A stretch of 32,470 nt of DNA from Streptomyces tateyamensis (GTDB lineage: Bacteria; Actinomycetota; Actinomycetes; Streptomycetales; Streptomycetaceae): contig NZ_PYBW01000108.1 in assembly GCF_003205575.1 (NCBI RefSeq), forward strand, positions 388-32,857. The letters run 5' to 3'. The first letter of the stretch is position 1. Each line of letters starts with the position of its first letter. Position numbers and translations under genes: made by a program. Below the pieces are notes generated by a model. It did no database searches, was not told the DNA's origin, and saw only the letters and a program-made list of their open reading frames with translations. Below, piece after piece: positions 7,747 through 14,867 of this stretch.

Positions 7747-8478
7747 GTGATCCCGCTGCAGCGGGGCCCGCTGCCCGTCGACCTGGCCGACCGGATGGCG
7801 GCCCGCACCCAGCGGATCAGCACCGCCAAGGGCGCCGCCCGGGAGTCGTGGCGGGCCGCCCGGACGATCCGCCAGGACCTGGCGGTGCACCTGGTGGCGA
7901 TGGCCGCCGGGATGTCCCGTTGCATGTACTGCGGGGACAGCGAGGGCACCAGCATCGACCACTTCGAGCCGATCGCGCGGGCCCCCAAGCGGGCCTTCGA
8001 CTGGCTCAACCACCTGTGGGCCTGCTCGTTCTGCAACAGCAACCAGAAGCGCGACCTGTTCCCGGTGGACCGCCAGGGCGAGCCGCTGCTGATCGACCCG
8101 ACCAGCGAGGAGCCGGCCGACCACCTGGACCTGGTGCTGGTCACCGGTGCCTACCGGGCCCGCACCCCCAAGGGCGTCGAGACGATCCGGATCTTCGGCC
8201 TGGACCGCCCGGTGCTGGAGCGCGGCCGGGCGCACGCCTACGTGCGGTGCCGCTCGATGCTGCGCGACCTGGCCGTGCTGGCCGAACACGGGGAGCTGGG
8301 CGAGGTGCGCGAGGTGGCGCGGGCGCTGACCGTGCAGCCCTTCGCCGACGTGCTGCACGAGATGCTGCGGCTGCGCACCGCGCCCCGGGCCGCGCTGGTC
8401 TTCGGGGCGGAGGCGGTGGCGGGGCTGAACGTGCTGACGGGGCCCCACCCGGTGGAGTGGGGCCCCGTCAGGAACTGA
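7747..8478 (+). CDS. HNH endonuclease family protein (PtuB-like)
   Basis: A 243-residue protein with a zinc-stabilised HNH centre: Cys59-x2-Cys62, the catalytic-type IDHFEP (Asp71, His72), Asn88 and Cys93-x2-Cys96-Asn97 (ACSFCN). The following segment LFPVDRQGEPLLIDP is typical of HNH proteins of the PtuB/TIGR02646 kind. The first about 50 residues are basic and helical and the C-terminal about 100 are helical and charged. GTG at 7747 has GGAGG about 8 nt upstream and follows the ATPase stop by a single base, so the two are surely co-translated. The likely activity is DNA or RNA cleavage under control of the ATPase. The last codons overlap a 14-bp inverted repeat. Confidence 0.82.
   Translation: MIPLQRGPLPVDLADRMAARTQRISTAKGAARESWRAARTIRQDLAVHLVAMAAGMSRCMYCGDSEGTSIDHFEPIARAPKRAFDWLNHLWACSFCNSNQKRDLFPVDRQGEPLLIDPTSEEPADHLDLVLVTGAYRARTPKGVETIRIFGLDRPVLERGRAHAYVRCRSMLRDLAVLAEHGELGEVREVARALTVQPFADVLHEMLRLRTAPRAALVFGAEAVAGLNVLTGPHPVEWGPVRN
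8435..8470. terminator. Bidirectional terminator between convergent HNH and ahpD genes
   Basis: TGACGGGGCCCCAC (8435-8448) and GTGGGGCCCCGTCA (8457-8470) form a perfect 14-bp inverted repeat around an 8-nt loop. It lies inside the last codons of the HNH gene and just beyond the ahpD stop, so it could end transcription from both sides. Confidence 0.7.
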
Positions 8479-8485
8479 GTCGCGG

Positions 8486-9022
8486 TCAGCCGGCCAGCGC
8501 CGCTTCGGCGTCCAGCACCGAGGCGACGGCCTGCAGCACGGCGGCGATCCGGATCGCGACCTGCACGGTCTCCCGGTCCACCCCGCCCTTGCGCAGCACC
8601 TGCTCGTGCGAGTCCAGGCACTGGCCGCAGCCGTTGATCGCGGAGACCGCGAAGCACCAGAACTCGAAGTCGAGCTTGTCCACGCCCGGGGTGCCGATGA
8701 TGTTCATCCGCAGCCCGGTCCGCAGCTTCGCGTACTCCTCGTGGTCCGAGAGCAGGTGCGTGGTGCGGTAGTACACGTTGTTCATCGCCATGATCGCGGC
8801 GGCGGCCTTGGCGGCGGTGTACGCCTGCTCGCCGAGCAGCTCGCGGGCCTGCGGCTCCAGCTCGGCCAGCACGGGCTTGGAGCCGGTGGCCATCGCGCAG
8901 GAGAGCACGGTGCCCCACAGCTGCTGCTGCGGCAGGTCGGAGTTGCCGATCACCGCGGACAGGTTGAGCTTGAGGTCCTTGGCGTACTCGGGCAGCCGCG
9001 ACTTGAGTTCGTCGAGCGCCAC
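8486..9022 (-). CDS. ahpD: Alkyl hydroperoxide reductase-associated protein AhpD
   Basis: A 178-residue all-helical carboxymuconolactone-decarboxylase-fold protein. The redox centre is Cys132-x2-Cys135 in NGCGQCLDSHE, with the neighbouring Glu/His of the AhpD proton relay. In actinobacteria AhpD passes electrons to AhpC, so that AhpC can reduce peroxides without AhpF. The GTG start at 9022 lies 3 nt after the ahpC stop, so the pair is co-transcribed and coupled. Length and motif spacing agree with the M. tuberculosis protein. Expression should follow the OxyR-controlled ahpC promoter. Confidence 0.95.
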   Translation of the reverse strand: MALDELKSRLPEYAKDLKLNLSAVIGNSDLPQQQLWGTVLSCAMATGSKPVLAELEPQARELLGEQAYTAAKAAAAIMAMNNVYYRTTHLLSDHEEYAKLRTGLRMNIIGTPGVDKLDFEFWCFAVSAINGCGQCLDSHEQVLRKGGVDRETVQVAIRIAAVLQAVASVLDAEAALAG

Positions 9023-9025
9023 GGG

Positions 9026-9577
9026 TCAGCCCGCCAGCAGGGTGGCGGCGTCCAGGGTGGCCTCGCCCTTGGTCCAGTTGCACGGGCACAGCTCGTCGGT
9101 CTGCAGGGCGTCCAGCACCCGCAGGACCTCCTTGGGGTTACGGCCGACCGAGCCGGCGGTCACCATGACGAACTGGATCTCGTTGTTCGGGTCCACGATG
9201 AAGACCGCGCGCTGGGCGGTGCCGTCCGCGCCCTCGACGCCGCAGGCCTGCATCAGCTCGTGCTTGATGTCGGCCAGCATCGGGAAGGGCAGGTCGCGCA
9301 GGTCGGCGTGGTCCTTGCGCCAGGCGTGGTGCACGAACTCCGAGTCGCCGGAGACGCCCAGGATCTGCGCGTCGCGGTCGGCGAACTCCTCGTTCAGCTT
9401 GCCGAAGGCGGCGATCTCGGTCGGGCAGACGAAGGTGAAGTCCATCGGCCAGAAGAAGACCACCTTCCACTTGCCCTCGTAGGACTTGTGGTCGATGTCC
9501 GCGAACGCCTTGGCGGGGTCCAGGTCGACGCAGGCCTTCAGCTCGAACTGGGGGAACTTGTCACCGATCGTGAGCAC
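9026..9577 (-). CDS. ahpC: Peroxiredoxin AhpC (alkyl hydroperoxide reductase subunit C)
   Basis: A 183-residue typical 2-Cys peroxiredoxin. Peroxidatic Cys51 sits in DFTFVCPTE, with Cys164 and Cys166 in the C-terminal CPCNW supplying resolving thiols, as in actinobacterial AhpC. It reduces organic hydroperoxides, H2O2 and probably peroxynitrite in the cytoplasm, recycled by AhpD from the next gene. The GTG start at 9577 is preceded by AGGAG (9586-9590) 8 nt upstream. It is divergent from oxyR, and the OxyR operator at 9686-9722 is suitably placed to control both. Confidence 0.96.
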   Translation of the reverse strand: MLTIGDKFPQFELKACVDLDPAKAFADIDHKSYEGKWKVVFFWPMDFTFVCPTEIAAFGKLNEEFADRDAQILGVSGDSEFVHHAWRKDHADLRDLPFPMLADIKHELMQACGVEGADGTAQRAVFIVDPNNEIQFVMVTAGSVGRNPKEVLRVLDALQTDELCPCNWTKGEATLDAATLLAG

Positions 9578-9685
9578 GTTCGCTTCTCCTGGGTGTGGAA
9601 AATGAGGGGAGTCCGCCGGGTTTGCCTGTGATTCGGCGGATTCCGGCGCGCTCCCACCCTGGCATGTCGGAGACTGATCACGGAA

Positions 9686-9722
9686 ATAGCTAGACTCGAT
9701 CCGTCTGATCGGAGATAGCTAT
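9686..9722. promoter_or_regulatory. OxyR operator between ahpC and oxyR
   Basis: The region reads ATAG-N7-CGAT-N7-ATCG-N7-CTAT. This matches the OxyR consensus ATAG-N7-CTAT-N7-ATAG-N7-CTAT in spacing at all four elements and in sequence at 14 of 16 positions. Its last CTAT (9719-9722) overlaps the apparent oxyR initiation codon at 9721, which implies autorepression as well as control of ahpCD. Confidence 0.82.
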
Positions 9723-10680
9723 CAGTACCAACGGCAAGACCCGCACCCCCACCGTCGCCCAGCTGCGCGCCTTCCTGGCGGTCGCCGACCACCTGCACTT
9801 CCGGGAGGCGGCGGCTGCGATCGGCAGCAGCCAGCCGGGGCTGTCCGGGGCGGTGGCCGGGCTGGAGGAGGCGCTCGGCGCCCGGTTGGTGGAGCGTACA
9901 ACGCGGCGGGTGATCATCACTCCGCTGGGGGAACGGGTGGCCGCGCACGCCCGGCGGGTGCTGGGCGCGCTGCACGAGCTGACCGAGGAGGTGGAGGCCG
10001 CCCGGCGGCCGTTCACCGGACCACTGCACCTGGGCGTGATCCCGACGGTCGCGCCGTACCTGCTGCCCACCGTGCTGAAGCTGGTCCGGGACCGCTACCC
10101 GGACCTGACGCTGCACGTGCACGAGGAGCGGACCGGCTCGCTGCTGGACGGCCTGGCGGCCGGGCGGCTGGACCTGCTGCTGCTCGCGCTGCCGGCCTGG
10201 GGGTCCCCCCGGCCGAAGGCTGGGGGCGGCGCCTCGCCGACCCGGGAGATCCCGCTCTTCGACGAGGACTTCGTGCTGGTCACCCCGCCCGAGCACGAGC
10301 TGGCCGGGCGCGCGGACGTCTCCCGCGAGGTGCTGCTGGAGCTGGACGTGCTGCTGCTGGAGGAGGGGCACTGCCTGCGCGACCAGGCACTGGACCTGTG
10401 CCGCGAGACGGGCCCGGAGAGCACCAGGGCGGCGGGGCTGTCCACCCTGGTGCAGCTGGTGGCGGGCGGGCTCGGGGTCACCCTGCTGCCGGCCACCGCG
10501 CTGGAGGTCGAGGCGGGCCGGGCGGACCGGCTGGCGGTGGTGCGCTTCGCCGCCCCGGCCCCGGGCCGCCGGATCGGCCTGGCCACCCGCTCCAGTGCCA
10601 CCCGCGCCGCCGAGTACGACCAGTTCGCGGCCGTCCTGCGGGAGGCGCTGGCCCCCTTGCCGGTCCGGCTGGTCGGCTGA
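9721..10680 (+). CDS. oxyR: LysR-type peroxide sensor OxyR, apparent non-AUG start
   Basis: LysR-type regulator with an N-terminal winged helix (TVAQLRAFLAVADHLHFREA onward) and a C-terminal sensor domain. The redox pair is Cys218 and Cys227 in GHCLRDQALDLC, the same nine-residue spacing as E. coli Cys199/Cys208. It activates ahpCD on oxidation. No in-frame ATG, GTG or TTG lies between the upstream stop (9706-9708) and a GTG that falls inside the recognition helix region, so the intact domain seems to need an AUC start at 9721 (GGAG at 9711-9714, 6 nt upstream). This gives 319 residues. A start at ATG 9853 would delete the helix-turn-helix. The region coding for about residues 161-170 is a palindromic repeat read in frame. 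Identity is firm; the start is uncertain. Confidence 0.88.
   Translation: MSTNGKTRTPTVAQLRAFLAVADHLHFREAAAAIGSSQPGLSGAVAGLEEALGARLVERTTRRVIITPLGERVAAHARRVLGALHELTEEVEAARRPFTGPLHLGVIPTVAPYLLPTVLKLVRDRYPDLTLHVHEERTGSLLDGLAAGRLDLLLLALPAWGSPRPKAGGGASPTREIPLFDEDFVLVTPPEHELAGRADVSREVLLELDVLLLEEGHCLRDQALDLCRETGPESTRAAGLSTLVQLVAGGLGVTLLPATALEVEAGRADRLAVVRFAAPAPGRRIGLATRSSATRAAEYDQFAAVLREALAPLPVRLVG
10203..10226. repeat. Short GC-rich palindromic repeat, copy B (inside oxyR)
   Basis: CCCCCCGGCCGAAGGCTGGGGG shares the core of the intergenic copy at 1232-1255. It is read in frame as SPRPKAGGG within the OxyR sensor domain, between LLALPAW and REIPLFDEDF. The continuity of OxyR-like sequence on both sides suggests insertion into a surface loop. 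Confidence 0.6.
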
Positions 10681-10692
10681 GCCCGCCCGGAC

Positions 10693-11880
10693 TCAGGCCG
10701 GCGCGGTGGCCTGGAAGCGGATCCGCAGGGCGCACAGCGAGACCACGCCCGCGCAGGCGGCGATGGCGGCCATGCCCCAGGCGAGGCCGCTGAGGCCGGC
10801 CACCAGGCCGATCAGGGCGGGGCCGGCCAGCAGGCCGGTGGTGCCCATGCCGGCCACCAGCGAGAGGGCCTCGGGGCCCTGGCCCGCCGCCGCCACGTAG
10901 ACGCACGGGGTGACCGCGGCCATCCCCAGGCCCATGCAGGCGAAACCGAGCAGGGCCGGCACCACGCCGCCGGCCAGCAGGCCGAGCGCCAGACCGGCGC
11001 CCGCCAGCGCGCTGCCCAGCCGGACGATCCGCCCGTCCCCGTAGCGGGCCCGCCAACCGTCCGCGAAGACCCGGGCCAGCACCATCATCAGCGAGACCAC
11101 CGCGATCCCCAGCGGCATCAGGCCGGCCGCCGCGTGCGCCACGTCCCGCAGGTAGAGCGCCGACCAGTCGTTCATCGCGCCCTCGGCGATGGTCCCGAAG
11201 GCCATCGCCAGGCCCATCCAGAGCATCGCCCCGGTGGGCAGCGCGAACCGGCGCCGCTGCCTGTCCGCGGCCGGCTCCGCCACGGGCTGCTGACCCTGCG
11301 CCAGCAGCCCCGGGCGGGCCGCCGCCAGCAGCACCAGCAGCAGCGCCGCGGCCACCGCGAAGTGCACCAGCAGCGAGCCGGTGCACAGGTTCACGCCCGA
11401 GGCCAGCAGGGCTCCGCCGAGCGAGCCGCCGCTGAAGGTGGCGTGCAGCCGGGCCATCGTGGTGCGCCCGTACCGGGCCTCCAGCTCCGCACCCTGGGCG
11501 TTCATCGCCACGTTCAGGCAGGCCGCGCCCACCCCGTCCAGGGCGCCCAGCACCATGCCCGCCGGGTAGGAGCGGACGGTGGCGAAGCCCACCAGCACCG
11601 CGGCCAGCAGCAGCGCCGCGCCCAGCGCCAGCCGGCGCGAGCCGAGCCGCCGCATCAGCACCGCCACCAACGGGAAGGCGGCCGCCGCGCCGATCCCGCA
11701 GACCATCAGGAACAGGCCCAGCTGCGCCGTGTTCAGGTCCATCCGGCCCTTGAGCGCGGGCAGCCTGGAGGCCCAGGTGGCGTACTGGAAGCCGAGGAAG
11801 CAGAAGAGCCCGGCGATCGCCAGCTGCGCGCGGCGGTAGGGGCCTCCCCGGCCGAGGGCCGGGGAATCGTCCTTGATCAC
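10693..11880 (-). CDS. MFS transporter, last gene of the dioxygenase/decarboxylase operon
   Basis: A 395-residue protein with about 12 hydrophobic segments, for example QLAIAGLFCFLGFQYATW, LGLFLMVCGIGAAAAFPL and GMLWMGLAMAFGTIAEGAM-like helices. The MNAQGAELEARYGRTTMARLHATFSGG-like loop (residues about 126-150) is typical of the YbjJ-like branch of the major facilitator superfamily. Its start overlaps the GNAT gene's stop (ATGA), so it is part of the same unit. The location suggests export of the operon's product or uptake of its precursor; the substrate cannot be read from sequence. The first residues (about 6-14) are encoded by a palindromic repeat. Confidence 0.85.
   Translation of the reverse strand: MIKDDSPALGRGGPYRRAQLAIAGLFCFLGFQYATWASRLPALKGRMDLNTAQLGLFLMVCGIGAAAAFPLVAVLMRRLGSRRLALGAALLLAAVLVGFATVRSYPAGMVLGALDGVGAACLNVAMNAQGAELEARYGRTTMARLHATFSGGSLGGALLASGVNLCTGSLLVHFAVAAALLLVLLAAARPGLLAQGQQPVAEPAADRQRRRFALPTGAMLWMGLAMAFGTIAEGAMNDWSALYLRDVAHAAAGLMPLGIAVVSLMMVLARVFADGWRARYGDGRIVRLGSALAGAGLALGLLAGGVVPALLGFACMGLGMAAVTPCVYVAAAGQGPEALSLVAGMGTTGLLAGPALIGLVAGLSGLAWGMAAIAACAGVVSLCALRIRFQATAPA
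11845..11865. repeat. GC-rich palindrome, copy C (at the 5' end of the MFS gene)
   Basis: TCCCCGGCC, GAG, GGCCGGGGA form a perfect 9-bp inverted repeat about 15 nt inside the MFS coding region. It resembles copies A and B but is a perfect palindrome with a changed centre. In the mRNA it would fold close to the start codon. Confidence 0.5.
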
Positions 11881-12380
11881 GCGCCCACCCCGTAGGTCAG
11901 GTAGCCCGCACCCTCGCCGTAGGAGGCCGGCACGGCCACCTCGGGCTGCTCGACGAACCCCATCCGGGTCCAGCGCCGGCGCGAGCGGCGCAGCGAGACC
12001 ATGGACAGCTGCTCGAAGCCCAGCGCGGCCGCGGCCGCGCTGATCACCGCGAGCAACTGCTCGGGCAGGCCGCGCACCTGGTACCGGCGGTCGATCACGA
12101 TGTCGTGCAGGTGCAGGTTGGCCCGCTCGTCGTGGGCGGCGGCCTCGCCCCGGGCCAGGTCGGGGAACCGGCCCGCCGGGTAGGGCAGGGTGAGCAGGTA
12201 GCCGACCACCCGCTCGCCGTCCACCACCACGAAGTTGGTGGCGGGCGAGGCGGCGGCCCGCGAGCGCAGCGCCTGCGGGTCCTCGGACAGGCCGAGCTCG
12301 GCGTAGGCCTGCGCCTCCAACTCGTGGATCCTGGGCCAGTCCTGCTCCTGCAGCAGCCGGATCAGCGGTTCACCGGTCAT
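11877..12380 (-). CDS. GNAT family N-acetyltransferase
   Basis: A 167-residue single-domain protein. The core strands ATNFVVVDGERVVGYLLTLPY and LHLHDIVIDRRYQVRGLPEQLL carry the acetyl-CoA-binding motif (Q-V-R-G-L-P, the R/QxxGxA-type turn), and RSRRRWTRMGFVE is the usual C-terminal part of the fold. It should transfer an acyl group from acyl-CoA to an amine. In this operon, next to an ornithine-decarboxylase-like enzyme, a diamine-derived intermediate is a plausible acceptor, but that is inference. The ATG at 12380 overlaps the decarboxylase stop (ATGA), and its own stop overlaps the MFS start in the same way. Confidence 0.85.
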   Translation of the reverse strand: MTGEPLIRLLQEQDWPRIHELEAQAYAELGLSEDPQALRSRAAASPATNFVVVDGERVVGYLLTLPYPAGRFPDLARGEAAAHDERANLHLHDIVIDRRYQVRGLPEQLLAVISAAAAALGFEQLSMVSLRRSRRRWTRMGFVEQPEVAVPASYGEGAGYLTYGVGA

Positions 12381-13567
12381 TCGTCGGGGTCCTCTTCGCT
12401 TGCCGGGACGCAGAGTTCGGGCAACGGTCCGAAGCCGTTGAAGCCCCGCGTCGTGTAACTGGTGGCGTAGGCACCGCTGGAGAGCACCCAGACCGGGTCG
12501 CCGGAGGCGGCTCGGGCGGGCACCTGGACCAGGGCGTGGCGGTGGGCGTAGGCGTCGTCGCTGTCGCAGGTGGGGCCGGCCACCACGGCGGGCACCGCGG
12601 GCCCGTCCGGCGGGTGGGTCGGGAAGACCAGCCGGTACTGCAACTCGTCCATCTCGTACAGGCCGTTGAACTTGCCGCAACTCAGGTAGAGCCAGTGCTG
12701 CTGCTCGCCGTCCAGCAGCCGACGGCTGGTCAGGCGGGCCACCTGGGCCCGGATCGCGCCGTGGTCGGCCACCAGGTAGCGGCCCGGTTCGATCAGGAAG
12801 TCCAGCTGTCCGCCGGCCAGTTCGCGCAGACGCTGGACGCCCTCGCGGAGCACCGCGAAGATCTTGTCCAGTGGCGGCTCCAGCGGCCGCCCGTACGTGT
12901 CCAGGCAGCCCAGGGCCGGCAGCCCGCCGCCCAGGTTGACGTGGTCCACCGCGATGCCGCGCCCGGCCAGCTCGACCAGCACCTCGGCCAGCGTGTCCAG
13001 CGCGGCCCGCCAGGCCTCGGCGGTCATCTGCTGCGAGCCGACGTGCACCGACAGGCCGGCCGGGACCAGCCCGGCCTGCTGCGCGGCGGCGAGCACCTCG
13101 ACGGCGTCGGCGCCGGAGCAGCCGAACTTCTGGCTCAACCCCCACAGCGCCCCGGCCCCGGTGGTCGCCAGGCGGCAGAACACCCGGGCGCCGGGCGCGT
13201 GTTCGGCGATCGCCAGGACGTCGGCCAGGCAGTCGGTGGCGAAGTCGCGCACGCCCAGGGCGTGCGCCTGGCGGATCTGCGCGTCCGACTTGATGGTGTT
13301 GCCGTAGTGGACCAGCTCCGGGGCGACGCCGGTGCCGGCCGCCTGGGCGATCTCCGAGGGGCTGGCCGCGTCGAAGCCGCAGCCCTCGGCGGCCAGGGTG
13401 GCCAGCACCTGGTCCACCGGGCACGCCTTCATGGCGAACCGGACGGCCACTCCCGGCAGCTCGCGGACCAGGGTGCGGTAGCGGCCGGCGATCCCGGCCA
13501 GGTCGTAGACCAGGGTGTCCTCGGTGGCGGCGGCGAGCGCCGCACGCAGCCGCGGGCTAGGGAGCAT
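12377..13567 (-). CDS. Fold-type III PLP-dependent decarboxylase (ornithine/lysine decarboxylase-like)
   Basis: The 396-residue enzyme has the alanine-racemase-type barrel plus C-terminal sheet domain. Lys47 in RFAMKACP is the PLP lysine; HVGSQ, NLGGGLP and EPGRYLV form the phosphate- and pyridine-binding loops; Cys334 in GPTCDSDD matches the catalytic Cys and substrate-binding Asp of ornithine decarboxylases. AYATSY near the C-terminus is also typical. The CDSDD motif favours ornithine/lysine over diaminopimelate (which has CESGD). The likely reaction is decarboxylation of a basic amino acid to a diamine, perhaps on a modified substrate. Its start overlaps the preceding gene by 11 nt and its stop overlaps the GNAT start. 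Confidence 0.88.
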   Translation of the reverse strand: MLPSPRLRAALAAATEDTLVYDLAGIAGRYRTLVRELPGVAVRFAMKACPVDQVLATLAAEGCGFDAASPSEIAQAAGTGVAPELVHYGNTIKSDAQIRQAHALGVRDFATDCLADVLAIAEHAPGARVFCRLATTGAGALWGLSQKFGCSGADAVEVLAAAQQAGLVPAGLSVHVGSQQMTAEAWRAALDTLAEVLVELAGRGIAVDHVNLGGGLPALGCLDTYGRPLEPPLDKIFAVLREGVQRLRELAGGQLDFLIEPGRYLVADHGAIRAQVARLTSRRLLDGEQQHWLYLSCGKFNGLYEMDELQYRLVFPTHPPDGPAVPAVVAGPTCDSDDAYAHRHALVQVPARAASGDPVWVLSSGAYATSYTTRGFNGFGPLPELCVPASEEDPDE

Positions 13568-14867
13568 CGGGCAGCCCGAGCTGCTGCGCGGCGGCCACCA
13601 GCGGGCCCCAGGCCTCGGTGAGCAGCGCGAAGTCCGCGGTGTCGGCCTGGGCCTCGTCCACCAGTCGGGGCGTCAGCGCGGCCAGCCGGTCGGCGAACTG
13701 CGCGTACCGGCCGCCGAGCCTGCGGTAGGCGGCGGCCAGCCGGTCCATCCGCTCCAGGCTGGGGGTGCGGTCCAGCGGCAGGCTCTCCCGGATCACCTCG
13801 GCCAGCAGCTCGGGGCGGACGTGGTGCCGGTCGTCCAGCAGGGCGCTGCCGAGCTCGGTCAGCCGGCCGTAGATGTGGTGCAGGTAGAGCATGGAGAGCA
13901 CGAACTTGGCGTACCGCTCCTGGTAGACCAGGAAGCCCTCGTCGGTGCGGCGCTCGCCGGTGTAGTAGTTGACGATGTGCCGGTTGTGCACCACGCCGGG
14001 CAGGCCCGCGTCGTGGACCACGTGCAGCAGGAAGTAGTCGCTGCCGATGGTGTCCTTGGCCGGCGGCAGCGGTACCCGGTGGTAGAGCTCGTGGTCGAAG
14101 CTGATGTTGCACATGTCCAGGCGCCACATGTCCGGCAGGTCCAGCACGCTGTGGTCGGCCTCGAACGGCTCGGTGCCGGCGCCCCGGAAGGACTCGGCGA
14201 CCAGCAGGTCGATGTCCTGCGGCCCCCACTCGGCGGGCGCCCACAGGCTCACCACCTCGTGGTAGACCTGCGGGTCGAGCTCCTCGATCTCGCCCAGGTC
14301 GACCGAGAGCTCGCCGATGAAGGTGGCGCCGACCAGCGAGACCGGGCGGTCGGCCAGCGCCGGGTCCAGGCTGGTCTCGGTGACCTCGGCGGCGGCCTCG
14401 GCGGCCGGGCGGCCCAGGCCGGCGAGCTCGTGGCGGATCGGGTAGACCGGCTCGCCGGCCGCCTCCTGGTAGCGGCTGTCCGAGTCCCGCCGGTGCACCG
14501 AGGAGCAGCCGAGCGCGGCGGCGATCAGGAACGCCCGGTTGGTGCAGGCACCGTAGGAGCAGCCCGCGGGCAGCATCAGCTCCAGCAGCTGCTCCGGCTT
14601 GGCCAGGGCGGCCCGCCCGATCGCGGCGGCGAGGAAGGCGCGCTGCGCGTCCTCGTCCAGGTGGTGCACCACCACCCGCTCGTCGGGGGGCAGTTCGGCC
14701 AGCGCGGCGGCGTGGCCGGCCCGCTCGGCGGGGTCGGCCGAGTCCAGCACCAGCAGGTGCACCTCGACCTCGAAGTGCGCGGCGGCCCAGGCGGCCTCGG
14801 CACCGATCGCGGCGATGGTCCCGGCGCACTCGCGGTTGGTCGGCAGGGTCAGGCAGATGCGGCGCAC
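13557..14867 (-). CDS. Unknown protein with GT-A glycosyltransferase-like N-terminal domain
   Basis: A 436-residue protein that I cannot assign to a named function. The N-terminus RRICLTLPTNRE, then FEVEVHLLVLDSAD, has the strand-helix pattern of a nucleotide-sugar-binding Rossmann-like domain. GACTNRAFLIAAALGC followed by HRRDSDSRYQ (Asp128, Asp130) resembles the acceptor-loop plus DxD metal site of GT-A enzymes. The C-terminal half (HHIYGRLTELGSALLDDRHH and later helices) looks helical. It may belong to an actinobacterial DUF family; I could not check. GTG at 14867 has GGAG about 8 nt upstream, and the gene overlaps the dioxygenase end by 19 nt. Within the operon it may join a sugar or another unit to the product. 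Confidence 0.7.
   Translation of the reverse strand: MRRICLTLPTNRECAGTIAAIGAEAAWAAAHFEVEVHLLVLDSADPAERAGHAAALAELPPDERVVVHHLDEDAQRAFLAAAIGRAALAKPEQLLELMLPAGCSYGACTNRAFLIAAALGCSSVHRRDSDSRYQEAAGEPVYPIRHELAGLGRPAAEAAAEVTETSLDPALADRPVSLVGATFIGELSVDLGEIEELDPQVYHEVVSLWAPAEWGPQDIDLLVAESFRGAGTEPFEADHSVLDLPDMWRLDMCNISFDHELYHRVPLPPAKDTIGSDYFLLHVVHDAGLPGVVHNRHIVNYYTGERRTDEGFLVYQERYAKFVLSMLYLHHIYGRLTELGSALLDDRHHVRPELLAEVIRESLPLDRTPSLERMDRLAAAYRRLGGRYAQFADRLAALTPRLVDEAQADTADFALLTEAWGPLVAAAQQLGLPDAP

Noticed and set aside
4884..8144. Very long open frame on the minus strand (1086 codons)
   Set aside because: It lies opposite the permease and ATPase genes and has the Gln/Arg/Pro/Gly-rich composition typical of antisense frames in GC-rich DNA, with no recognisable domain.
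9853..10680. oxyR starting at the first in-frame ATG
   Set aside because: This start would remove the helix-turn-helix, whose sequence is clearly present upstream in the same frame.
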